This document shows positions 53,920 through 62,888 of a DNA stretch of 64,000 nucleotides, in pieces. Position numbers and translations under genes: made by a program. Location of the stretch: assembly GCA_041744575.1 (NCBI GenBank), contig JBGTKP010000037.1, forward strand, positions 11,490 through 75,489, written 5' to 3'. The notes under the pieces are model-generated. The model worked only from the letters and a program-made list of their open reading frames with translations. It did no database searches and had not been told where the DNA came from. This stretch comes from JTS-RE37 sp041744575 (GTDB taxonomy: Bacteria > Bacteroidota > Bacteroidia > Flavobacteriales > Flavobacteriaceae). Numbering within the stretch: the first letter of the stretch is position 1; every line of letters starts with the position of its first letter.

Positions 53920-54229
53920 ACTCTTTATTAAACTTTCTGATTTTGTTGGTAATTATCTCTATGCTCTTTCGTTCACCGGTTTCCATATATCTGGAGGCTA
54001 TTGTTTTACATGAATTGCACCAGCCTTTTAGAGTAATATCATTTAAGTCGTTCAGGTAACTTTTGTAATTGATCAACTTTTTATTTGGTGCACCGCAATC
54101 GCAAAAAAAAGAATTGACTGCAATACGAATGTCATCCTTCCATGATGATCCTAAGATTAACTGAAGCTGTAATGGGCCTATTTCAATTTCATCATCATGA
54201 ACGATATGGTCGGTTCTTTTTTGGGCCAC
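53918..54229 (-). CDS. Small Cys-motif protein of unknown function
   Basis: 103 residues, starting at GTG 54229 in the absence of an in-frame ATG. It has CDCGAPNKK and CNSCK (CxC and CxxC, about residues 44-46 and 71-74), a likely zinc-binding set, in an otherwise polar protein. No family is recognised. The stop codon lies in the junction motif before the DinB gene. Confidence 0.6.
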   Translation of the reverse strand: MAQKRTDHIVHDDEIEIGPLQLQLILGSSWKDDIRIAVNSFFCDCGAPNKKLINYKSYLNDLNDITLKGWCNSCKTIASRYMETGERKSIEIITNKIRKFNKE

Positions 54230-54400
54230 CTTTCAATTCTTTATCTTGACTTTTGTGGTTACTGCAATTCCTTGTTTCAAATATAAGTTTAAACATGTTC
54301 TTCCAATTTGTGATTATGCGCTTAGGAGCAAATTTTAGACCTCTGGTTATATTCCTCTCAGCTGATAATTTTAACTATTTATAGCATGAGTAATTGAAGG

Positions 54401-56803
54401 TTAGTCTTTCAGAATATCAATACTCTTGGTAGTTGAAACCAATTTCCCATCTGAACCCATCCCCTCAATCTGTAAGAGAATGCTATTTTGATTCATTATG
54501 GGAATTTTAACAGTGACTGGTTCATTTTTATTCAAAATCACCTGTGGATGCCAGTCTAATACTCCGTAGTTCCTGAATTCACTATTTGAATTATTGGTGT
54601 AACCAGGGTTATAATATTTCTCAGGTCTGACAAATCCATAGTCAATTAGGAATGAAATATAATTTTGGGTATCGTTTTGGATGTAATGCCCTGATCTTAG
54701 ATTTAAGGAAATATATTCATAACCCAAATTGTCATAAAATATAGTCTGCACCCTACTTAAAGGCATTGTTAATAATTCCGTTCCGTCACTGAGCATTCCT
54801 CCGACAATCACTGGTACTGGCATATGGGCAGCAACAGCTCCGGGAGGAAATGTTTTGGATAGGACTGTTACTGTTCCTTCATTTATTCTAATCCTATAGC
54901 CTAATCTCCTCAGATAATTCAATACTGTAACACGTCTTTTTATGTCTTCATCAGTTATTCTTTTTCCACTGTAAATGGCAGAATTAAGTGCAATGTTCTT
55001 AGTGTTTGATTTTTGTTCAGTCAACACGACTTCATCCAGGAGAATGGTTTTATCGGAAATGGGCAATTTGCTTTGAGGTAAAACGGGTATGTCTAAATAT
55101 GTGCTGTCTGTCATCATATAACTTGTACTTCCAGACATTCCTACGTTTATGGTATTTATTGAATCCTTCGCTAAAAGCCCCGTAAATTCAACTTCTGCTT
55201 TGGGCTTTCTGGGGGATTGTTTAGCATTCAAAACAGAAATCCTTAGAGAATCACCTTCAAATAGTATTGCATTGCTACTAAAATATTTGTCCCGCTCAAT
55301 TTGTGATATAAAGGCTGTGGCAAACCCACTGGTATAAGCCCAGACGAACCTTTCTTTTTCTAGATCCGCATCCAATATTTTTCCTTTGATACGCACTCCG
55401 GCTTCAAAGGCATATGCCATTTTTGGATCATTTTTAAAAATATGATCCCAATTATAGGTACCCCAACCTTGAATAAGCAATAAAATATCCAAGTCAAACA
55501 GACTTCTTCGATTCCAATCTTTCGTAAAACTTTGGGGATGTTCTACCGGGGTATCCAAAAAAGGGATAATCAGAAAGGAGGATAATAATGAATTATCTGG
55601 AGCATATGAGGTGGATTCTAATGGGAGGGCAGTGATACTTAGTGACATGATCCCCTCATAAGAGTTTGACATGTTTAAGGTTAAACGGAGTGAATCTTCG
55701 GAAGCATTCATTTTGTATGTAAGGCTGAGGTCTTCCTGCAACTTATCCCGTCCGTATTCATTAAAGAACAAACGGCCAATAATGGGATTATATGAATCAT
55801 CAAAGACGGTTAATGCGTTTACTCCTGATGGCAGTTGCGCCTTCTCTAATAGAAAAGAGGTTGATTCTGATTCAATTTTGAGTTCTTGGATGGAAATTTT
55901 CCCACTTTTATGTACTGCTATATATATCGGTTTGTGATAGATTTCATCTAATGTTTTAGGATTTATTTCGATCTCCCCATAGATTTTATCCGAATTAATG
56001 GAACTTAAATGTAGTACAATTCCTTGCGCTTCCGCTGGAGGAAGTTCCTGGTGGATGGATGTTCCATCTTTTAAATTGAGGTGTATGGAATAATTATTTT
56101 TCCCCTCGGTGAAAAATGTGACTAAGCCCATTCCATAACTATTTACCACCAGGTTGTCCTTAATGACCAGCCCGAAGTTATCTACCAGTGAAATACTCTC
56201 AATCGTTCCATTGTTTTGAGAATGATTGGAAATTTTAAAGCCTACGGTATTGTTTAAGTCCTGTATTAATTTTCCGCCTTCCGGATAAATCGAAATGGCG
56301 ATGTCCCTAAATAACTGCTTATTTAAAGTATCATTCGCTGAATCCTGAAATATCTTAAGTTGTTGAACAAAAGGCTTAAAGGGCGAAAAATTCTTCTTCC
56401 AATTGGTATAGGATTTTATGAAGTAATCTGTGTTGGTATATTTAGAATCAATCGTAAAATTACCGAATCCAATTCCATTCTGCAGAAGGATCATTTTACT
56501 ATCAATAACTTCACCTTTCTCGCTTAAAATGTCAACATGTAAATTGGTACTTTCTGATGACGGAAGTTCTGAACGCTGATCAAGTACATAGGCAGTATAC
56601 CATACGCTTTCACCTTTAAAAAAGGTAGTTTTATTTAAATGTAAATGTATGTTCTCTCTCAGGGGGCTATAATATGCTGCATTTCTTTCAATGATATGAG
56701 ATTGTGTATTTTCCTGAGCCCATAATGTAGCGTAGAAGAAGTTAAATAAAACAATTAAGAGTGGAAGCAGTTTTGTTACCAATGATTTATTGTCTCCCCG
56801 CAT
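54401..56803 (-). CDS. Large secreted MG2/TonB-plug-type protein
   Basis: 800 residues with a signal peptide (FYATLWAQENT). IHLHLNKTTFFKGESVWYTAYVLDQ (about 53-77) is the macroglobulin-like MG2 block of this Bacteroidota family. The C-terminal part resembles the plug of TonB-dependent receptors (LLDEVVLTEQ; GGMLSDGTELLTMPLSRVQTI) without a barrel. Such proteins are common near receptors and may bridge export or uptake at the outer membrane; function is not established. No receptor gene is adjacent. Confidence 0.8.
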   Translation of the reverse strand: MRGDNKSLVTKLLPLLIVLFNFFYATLWAQENTQSHIIERNAAYYSPLRENIHLHLNKTTFFKGESVWYTAYVLDQRSELPSSESTNLHVDILSEKGEVIDSKMILLQNGIGFGNFTIDSKYTNTDYFIKSYTNWKKNFSPFKPFVQQLKIFQDSANDTLNKQLFRDIAISIYPEGGKLIQDLNNTVGFKISNHSQNNGTIESISLVDNFGLVIKDNLVVNSYGMGLVTFFTEGKNNYSIHLNLKDGTSIHQELPPAEAQGIVLHLSSINSDKIYGEIEINPKTLDEIYHKPIYIAVHKSGKISIQELKIESESTSFLLEKAQLPSGVNALTVFDDSYNPIIGRLFFNEYGRDKLQEDLSLTYKMNASEDSLRLTLNMSNSYEGIMSLSITALPLESTSYAPDNSLLSSFLIIPFLDTPVEHPQSFTKDWNRRSLFDLDILLLIQGWGTYNWDHIFKNDPKMAYAFEAGVRIKGKILDADLEKERFVWAYTSGFATAFISQIERDKYFSSNAILFEGDSLRISVLNAKQSPRKPKAEVEFTGLLAKDSINTINVGMSGSTSYMMTDSTYLDIPVLPQSKLPISDKTILLDEVVLTEQKSNTKNIALNSAIYSGKRITDEDIKRRVTVLNYLRRLGYRIRINEGTVTVLSKTFPPGAVAAHMPVPVIVGGMLSDGTELLTMPLSRVQTIFYDNLGYEYISLNLRSGHYIQNDTQNYISFLIDYGFVRPEKYYNPGYTNNSNSEFRNYGVLDWHPQVILNKNEPVTVKIPIMNQNSILLQIEGMGSDGKLVSTTKSIDILKD

Positions 56804-56907
56804 TATTGAATTGATTTCTTATAATTGTGGTTTCAGTAATTTATTTAATAATGGATAGGTAGTGATAGCAATTAGCCCTATCCGCCATTTATTTATTAGT
56901 GTCAACT

Positions 56908-58308
56908 TTATTTCGATAGTTCCTGAACTATCATTTCTTCAACTGACCTAGAAGGCTCCTTTATGTAAGCATCCACGATCAGTCCCTTTTTATCTATTAA
57001 TATATAATTAGGTATGGAATTAATATTGAACTGATGCCCGAAATCCTTTTTCATGCCACTCTCTATAAATATATTGCTTACAGAAGTTTCGCTATGATCC
57101 TTTAAAAAATTGATCCACTTCTCTTTCGAATCATCTACGGAAACCATTAGAACCTCGAAATTGGGGTCATCATTGAATCTGTTCGGCATATCAATGACTT
57201 TTGGACGAGCCTGAAGGCAAGGGGCGCACCAAGTTGCCCAAACAGCTATAAAAATTACCTTCCCACTTAAGTCTTCCAGGCGAAAGGGGGAGCCGTCGGG
57301 TCTTTCCCCTTTGAAGTTGATGGGCTTTTTGCCCTTTTGGGTCATCAGGAATTTATCCGAATAATTCTTTATTAGGTGATGATACTTGTTTTCACGTTCA
57401 TCCTCAAGTATCGTTTCAAGGGTGTAGGTATTTAAGAGTTCTTGTTCTGGCTCCCAGAATTGCGAAGACGCTACCAATTCCTTTATAAACATGAATTTCA
57501 TAAAATCGGACTCATCTTCGCTATCCAGATTTTCATCGATATAGTCTAGAAATTCGGTAAGTGTTTTCAGGGGTCCGAATTTTCTCAAAAATTGAATTTT
57601 GAGCTTGTTTAAGAACAAATAAGGTGCAGATTTGATGAAGTTGTCCGATAAATTAATTCCTTCCATAAAATCGTAGAAACTATTCTCCGCTTTAATTTTT
57701 TTTGGGACCAGGCCGTAGAACTGTAAAAAGCCATAGAGCCTTGTGCCATTATAGAACTTTAGGACTTCTATTTCAGAGGTACTCAACCTGTCCGAATACT
57801 CGAGAATCATCTTTTCTCTTTGCGACTTGTATATATTGAACATCTGTACGATTGAATCAAGATTTTCTGTAGTGAATATGGTATTCAGGTTTTCATTAAT
57901 ATAATCCAGGGTGTTTATGGACAAGTAGTTAAGTAGAGAATCCACGACTCGTGAAGTAGTTATGGAAGCATCCTGTAATACTTCTATTTCAATACGCTTA
58001 CCTGCTTCCAGGAACGTCAAATAAGTAGTGTTGTGCTCACTTAGCCTGACTTTACTTATTGTACTATAGGGCATCGGCAATTCAATTTTTTCATTTCCAA
58101 AAAAGCTACCCATTTCTATATCTGTTCCAATATCCGTGATTGTAACGCTATCGGATATGCCTGTAGCGGAGAGGTATACTTCACTGGATGGCACCTTACT
58201 GTCCGATGCACATGAGATAGTGAACAGCAATAGAAAAAACGAGCTGAAAGACCGTATACTTTTAGGATAGAAATTTACAGTTTTGAAAATCTTTTTGCTA
58301 TGTGACAC
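56908..58308 (-). CDS. TlpA-like thioredoxin-fold lipoprotein
   Basis: 466 residues; the start is GTG 58308. Lipobox FTISC lies about residue 33. The first 300 residues form the helical N-terminal domain common to Bacteroidota TlpA-like proteins. The thioredoxin domain then has VIFIAVWATWCAPCLQARP with the CxxC pair and SIPNYILIDKKG with the cis-proline. It is a periplasmic thiol-disulfide reductase, likely for cytochrome maturation or extracytoplasmic repair. It lies next to the MG2/plug protein, a frequent pair. Confidence 0.88.
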   Translation of the reverse strand: MSHSKKIFKTVNFYPKSIRSFSSFFLLLFTISCASDSKVPSSEVYLSATGISDSVTITDIGTDIEMGSFFGNEKIELPMPYSTISKVRLSEHNTTYLTFLEAGKRIEIEVLQDASITTSRVVDSLLNYLSINTLDYINENLNTIFTTENLDSIVQMFNIYKSQREKMILEYSDRLSTSEIEVLKFYNGTRLYGFLQFYGLVPKKIKAENSFYDFMEGINLSDNFIKSAPYLFLNKLKIQFLRKFGPLKTLTEFLDYIDENLDSEDESDFMKFMFIKELVASSQFWEPEQELLNTYTLETILEDERENKYHHLIKNYSDKFLMTQKGKKPINFKGERPDGSPFRLEDLSGKVIFIAVWATWCAPCLQARPKVIDMPNRFNDDPNFEVLMVSVDDSKEKWINFLKDHSETSVSNIFIESGMKKDFGHQFNINSIPNYILIDKKGLIVDAYIKEPSRSVEEMIVQELSK

Positions 58309-58374
58309 TGGACAAAAATTGTTATTCCATTATTTGAACCATCAACATTATCTAAAGAACTAAATATTGAGATT

Positions 58375-58932
58375 TCATGAACTGGTCCAATGATCTCTCG
58401 TATCATTTTCGAGAATCGCATAATGATAATTATCCACCCATTCACCCCGTATAGGTAAAATCTTTCTTCGAAGGCCTTCTTGTTTCATTCCAATTTTTTC
58501 CAAAACCCTAATTGATCGAAAGTTTTTTATAGCTACACCAGCTTCTATCCGGTGTAATCCAAAATTTTCAAATCCAATATCAACCAATAGGTTTGCAACT
58601 TCTGTGGCATACCCATTACCCCAATGGACAGGAAGGATCTTATAATAAATTTCAGCTTTTTCAAATTTATCCATTGATAACGTCAAACCTGCAATCCCAA
58701 TGAACTCATCAGGACTTTTCAAAACTATCTTCCAAAAGAATAACTTTCTAGGATTGGTTGTTTGGGCCTGGATTAAGGGCATCAGATAATCTTTCGTTTC
58801 AATCAAATCCTTAGGAATTCCAAGAGTATTGAATTCGTCAACTTCAGGATTTGAATGCAGGTCATGAATTGCTTCAGAGTCATTTAATGAAACTTCCTTG
58901 AGAGTCAACCTAATAGATTCATATAATTTCAT
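58375..58932 (-). CDS. GNAT-family N-acetyltransferase (RimJ/RimL-like)
   Basis: 185 residues. RLTLKEVSLNDSEAIHDLHSN starts the fold. The acetyl-CoA loop is in YYKILPVHWGNGYATEVANL, and FGLHRIEAGVAIKNFRSIRVLEKIGM is the classic RimJ/RimL end. It acetylates an amine on a protein or small molecule. A partial copy of the junction motif core (TATTTGAAC, 58331-58339) lies downstream. Confidence 0.92.
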   Translation of the reverse strand: MKLYESIRLTLKEVSLNDSEAIHDLHSNPEVDEFNTLGIPKDLIETKDYLMPLIQAQTTNPRKLFFWKIVLKSPDEFIGIAGLTLSMDKFEKAEIYYKILPVHWGNGYATEVANLLVDIGFENFGLHRIEAGVAIKNFRSIRVLEKIGMKQEGLRRKILPIRGEWVDNYHYAILENDTRDHWTSS

Positions 58933-58986
58933 GAGTGATACTTTGCCAATGATGAGCGAGGCTTTGTAAAAGTTTGTATGAACATG

Positions 58987-59904
58987 TTATAGTCCGAGAT
59001 CTTTCATCTTTTGTTCTTCATACCTACTATCCTCTGCAGGGTACCTAAGTAAGTCTTCATATTTTTGGGAATCCTTGGCCAGAGCATAAATCAAACTTTC
59101 TCCCGCATAAATTGGTGTTTTGTCGAAAATAGGATCAGCAAAGGCTTCTTTTGCCGATATCACTTCCCAACCTTTTTCCCTGAACATGTCGATAAGGTCA
59201 GTAAGAAACAGGGCAGAGGCTAAGTTGTGGTGAAGTAACAAAGTATGGTTGATATGCCTTCCGGTAAGTTCGTATGACAGGTTTTCATAAAACATTGCCC
59301 TTTCCCAGATATGCTTTAGATAAAAATCCCTAAAGCCACTCAGGTCTGAATGAGGATCTATATGCAGCCTCTTGAGCATCCTGCTGTTAATATACCAATC
59401 CGAAGCGTCAATGGTAACATATCCGTTTTTATACCCCTGAGATTCTAAGAATACCCTGAAGCCATTGATTTTCTCTTTAGTTTCTCCTTCCTTCAAATAA
59501 GGAAATCTAAATAGTTTGGTAAAATTGGAGTACTGATTTATTATGGAATCATTATTACGCAATTCCTTCTTAAAATCTTCGAGGGTCGTATTTGGATGGT
59601 TGTAGTTAGGATGGGTTACAGTATGGTTGGCAATTAAATGGCCATTATCATTCCAACTTTGAAGCAGGTATTTTCCTTTGTTGTCATTTTTACCACGGCC
59701 TGAAACAAAAAATACGGACTTCACCTTGTTCTCCTCCAGTTTGTCAAGGAGAAGTTGATTCCATTGCTTAAACTGGTATCCCGGCATATCGGCCGTTGAG
59801 CCATCGTCAAAGGTAAAGCTGAGTTTTGGCTGACCATGTATTGAGACTATAAATAGGATAGTCAACGTAGCCGACATAATAAGGGACACTCTTTTACTTT
59901 TCAT
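58987..59904 (-). CDS. Secreted polysaccharide deacetylase (NodB-like)
   Basis: 305 residues with an export signal ending SIHGQ. The NodB motifs are TFDDGST (Asp33 base, Asp34 zinc) and HLIANHTVTHPNYNHP (zinc histidines), then FRFPYLKEGE (motif 3). These are carbohydrate esterase family 4 hallmarks: removal of N-acetyl groups from chitin-like or peptidoglycan-like polymers. It has a leader of AAAAGTCTAATTTAAGG before ATG, loosely like the junction motif. Confidence 0.92.
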   Translation of the reverse strand: MKSKRVSLIMSATLTILFIVSIHGQPKLSFTFDDGSTADMPGYQFKQWNQLLLDKLEENKVKSVFFVSGRGKNDNKGKYLLQSWNDNGHLIANHTVTHPNYNHPNTTLEDFKKELRNNDSIINQYSNFTKLFRFPYLKEGETKEKINGFRVFLESQGYKNGYVTIDASDWYINSRMLKRLHIDPHSDLSGFRDFYLKHIWERAMFYENLSYELTGRHINHTLLLHHNLASALFLTDLIDMFREKGWEVISAKEAFADPIFDKTPIYAGESLIYALAKDSQKYEDLLRYPAEDSRYEEQKMKDLGL

Positions 59905-59932
59905 CCTTAAATTAGACTTTTATCAGAAGTTA

Positions 59933-61474
59933 TCATTTTAGCTGCTTTAATCTATTGATCGCGTTTTCATTTGATGGATTGAGTTCAAGGGACTTTTGAA
60001 AATTTTTGATGGCGTTTTTTTTGTCATCCAGGAAAAGATAACCTTCGGCAAGACTGTCAAACAAATTTGCTGATCCTGGATACAATGCTACTGCAAGATG
60101 GAAAACCGCTATTCCATATGTGGATTTATTAGGATGGATTACCAATTGGAGACCAAGGGTATTCAGTTTTCCTTCTTCCAATGTGAATGAAGGATGTTCT
60201 CGTTTAATGGATTCATATAGTTCAGGTAGATTTGCATACTGTCTTTTATTTGCTAAATCGTTAAAATCCTCAAAGCTGAATTTTTTCTGAATAGGTAGCT
60301 TTGATCGGATGGAAACAATGCCAGGCGGGACTCCATTTTTCCCCGGGTCACTTTTTAAAAAATCTTTTGCCCCGGCATTGTCATTTAAATAGGCATCCAG
60401 GAACATCAAGGCGTAGTGGGACATCCACCGGTATGATTCCATGATTGCATTATCGGACTTATCCTGGCGCAGATCCCGGGGTTGAAACAAAACGCCGATT
60501 GTTGAAAAATGGGAATGTGTTAAATTGTTGAAACGTAAACTATAGGCTTCGCTACGGTTCAATTCATCAAAGAAAATAAAATCCCTGTTCAGCGAAGGAT
60601 CTATTTTATCCTCTTGCATCACATTATCTGGAATCGTTTTCTGTGCCATATGTATAAATGGGACATTCACCCTTTCGATAGAAAAGTCTGGAGATTTTTG
60701 CAAGGTCTGGTATTGGTATCTAATACTTCCGTCAAGGCTAACAATTGCCTTGATCATTCCGTTTCGGACTTGTGCCAATACATTGGAAAGACCGCCGAAA
60801 CTGAATCCCATAGTGGCTATCGCCTTATAATCTACATATTTGAGATTCAAACTTTCCTTTATAAGAAATTCTATATCCCGTGCCTGGGCTTCCATGTCCT
60901 TTTCAGTTCCCCCATTAAAGAAGCGGTTCTCGGAGCCTCTGCTCGGACTTGAAATTACCACGAAACCATGGCTTGCCAAAAACTCGCATAATGCAAAATT
61001 CTCAATGGATGATGCCTGATAGCTTGGGGCATAAATAATTGTTGGAAAGCTTCCATCCACCACGGCTGCATCTAAAACTGACCTTACTTCCTCCTTTAAA
61101 TGATCTTGGTTGTCCGCAGTGTTTGGATAATAGAACCAGTTCAAAATATGCTCATCCGGAAGGTACTCCCATTCTTCCTCTTCCTTCAATATTTTCATAT
61201 AATCCAAAACCTTCATGGGAGTGCCATTGTTGACTCCAGCTAAGGCCGGGTACCAAATGCTCACCGGAATTTCACGCAAAATGCATTCATTGGTGAAGTC
61301 CATCATCCTATAATAGGTTCTGCTACTATCTATGTTCAAATAATGACGAAACCCGATCGGGTACCTGCCATATTCTAATGATAGATTTTTAAGTGTAGCC
61401 TGAGAAGTACAAATAAAAAGATTGAAGAGGAATACTAATGGTAAAAATTGAAGCTTATTGATGTGAAGGCGCAT
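59933..61474 (-). CDS. Secreted alpha/beta hydrolase with C-terminal TPR
   Basis: 513 residues with a signal peptide (LFNLFICTSQA). IPVSIWYPALAG matches the block of the hydrolase at 17906. The nucleophile elbow is IATMGFSFGGLSNVL and the late histidine is in NLTHSHFSTIG. The last about 70 residues are two TPR-like repeats (ANLFDSLAEGYLFLDDKKNA then IKNFQKSLELNPSNENAI). It is a paralogue of the 17906 product, distinct by the TPR tail. Confidence 0.88.
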   Translation of the reverse strand: MRLHINKLQFLPLVFLFNLFICTSQATLKNLSLEYGRYPIGFRHYLNIDSSRTYYRMMDFTNECILREIPVSIWYPALAGVNNGTPMKVLDYMKILKEEEEWEYLPDEHILNWFYYPNTADNQDHLKEEVRSVLDAAVVDGSFPTIIYAPSYQASSIENFALCEFLASHGFVVISSPSRGSENRFFNGGTEKDMEAQARDIEFLIKESLNLKYVDYKAIATMGFSFGGLSNVLAQVRNGMIKAIVSLDGSIRYQYQTLQKSPDFSIERVNVPFIHMAQKTIPDNVMQEDKIDPSLNRDFIFFDELNRSEAYSLRFNNLTHSHFSTIGVLFQPRDLRQDKSDNAIMESYRWMSHYALMFLDAYLNDNAGAKDFLKSDPGKNGVPPGIVSIRSKLPIQKKFSFEDFNDLANKRQYANLPELYESIKREHPSFTLEEGKLNTLGLQLVIHPNKSTYGIAVFHLAVALYPGSANLFDSLAEGYLFLDDKKNAIKNFQKSLELNPSNENAINRLKQLK

Positions 61475-61604
61475 GATATAAAATTAAAGGTTTTATATCG
61501 AAGATTAGGATATGCCACAATTGTTTCAATGACTATTATAGATAAAAATCCATCGCTTTTCTGAACTTTAACTAATTCAATTCCTAGTTGGCACTTGCCA
61601 AAAT

Positions 61605-62702
61605 TTATTCGAGGGTATTCATTATTTCAGGGCACAAATCTGTAATATTTGCACTCAATTTGCCAAGTGCCGATATATTGGATAGAATAATGACTCCATT
61701 TTTCGCCCTTGTATTAACTATTATTGAAGAGGTATAGCCACCTGTTCCACCATTGTGCCATAACCATTGATTTTCCTTTTCTGTTGTTATAATGGCCCAG
61801 GCCAACCCCATACTTACCTTATCATCTATTTTGAAGAACGGCTGTCGTGTCAATTTCAATTCCTTGTTCCGATTGTTGAAGTGTGCTAAAGTAAATCGTG
61901 ATAAATCCTCAGTTGTCGATAAAATTCCTCCCGCTCCCATCAAAACGGACATATCCCAATTGAGAACTGTTTTCCCAGTATCGTCAAGTCCCAAAACCAA
62001 ACCATTAATAATTTCCTGGCGATTCGTGGTGGAATTTATCATCTCGTATCTTTGAAAGATCTCCGTTTGTAGCAACTCCTCATATGTTCTATTACCGATA
62101 ACACCCAAAACATAGCCCAACAGTCCGACTCCCAGATTCGAATATTCGGATTTCTCACCTTTGTGCTCTGACAATTCCAAATCATTCGATAGATAAGCTT
62201 TCAGTTCTTCCTCCCCAAAATCCTTATAAGGATTCTCCAAGCTTAGGTCGGGTGAGTTCAAACTTATAGGGACTCGAGGAAGGCCCGACGTATGAGTTGC
62301 CAATTGGAGAAAAGATACTTCAGATCCGTTCTTAAGTGGGAAATCGAGATATTGATTGATATTGTCCTCTAAATTAATTTTATCCTCTATTACGAAATCG
62401 GCAAGCAAAGTGCCAGTGAAAATTTTTGTTATGGATCCTATTTCAAAAACCCTCCTGAAATTGTTTGTTGATACTATGGTATCGTTTTCTCTTGTGATTC
62501 CATAATAGCCAACTTTACCATTCCTTATCATAGCAATTGCTATCTCTGCTCCATTGGGTAAGTCTTTTGATTTCTCATATATCAACTGTGCCTGGTCCCG
62601 ATTTACCTTTCCATGAACTTTTTGTCCATCATAGGCGCTTTTTTCTTGGCCACAGGCCGCATAGAGCATTGTTGTTACCCATAATAGTGATAACTTTTTC
62701 AT
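61605..62702 (-). CDS. Class C beta-lactamase-fold serine hydrolase, lipoprotein
   Basis: 365 residues. Lipobox YAAC gives Cys17. The active serine is Ser90 in GSITKIF (SxxK, Lys93), the second motif Tyr187-Ser188-Asn189 (YSN), and WHNGGTGGYTS is the third motif (HxG in place of KTG). These are the AmpC/DD-peptidase-like hydrolases, which include esterases and peptidases. A true cephalosporinase role is uncertain. The start overlaps a copy of the junction motif. Confidence 0.93.
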   Translation of the reverse strand: MKKLSLLWVTTMLYAACGQEKSAYDGQKVHGKVNRDQAQLIYEKSKDLPNGAEIAIAMIRNGKVGYYGITRENDTIVSTNNFRRVFEIGSITKIFTGTLLADFVIEDKINLEDNINQYLDFPLKNGSEVSFLQLATHTSGLPRVPISLNSPDLSLENPYKDFGEEELKAYLSNDLELSEHKGEKSEYSNLGVGLLGYVLGVIGNRTYEELLQTEIFQRYEMINSTTNRQEIINGLVLGLDDTGKTVLNWDMSVLMGAGGILSTTEDLSRFTLAHFNNRNKELKLTRQPFFKIDDKVSMGLAWAIITTEKENQWLWHNGGTGGYTSSIIVNTRAKNGVIILSNISALGKLSANITDLCPEIMNTLE

Positions 62703-62718
62703 CGTTTATTTAAACTTA
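62701..62718 (-). repeat. Junction motif copy 5 (before beta-lactamase-like gene)
   Basis: Minus strand TAAGTTTAAATAAACGAT overlapping ATG, two substitutions from the other copies. A GTTAAGT directly upstream fits the integron-type GTTRRRY core, but the other copies lack it. Confidence 0.6.
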
Positions 62719-62888
62719 ACAGTTGCGAGCATGAGAAGTGACCAATGCCAGCGAACTGAGTTCTATCAGTGAAGATAAACTCTTTCGTGAAAATGATTTT
62801 CAGGCAATTGAAGAATCAGGTCATTTCATATGCTTACTGTCATAGTGCGTTAATTTGTTTATGCATAAAATTGTAGGATATATATATA

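Noticed and set aside
51983..62718. Standard integron attC sites at the junction motifs
   Set aside because: Only one copy has a GTTRRRY core, no paired RYYYAAC with a palindromic spacer is evident, and no IntI gene is in the window.
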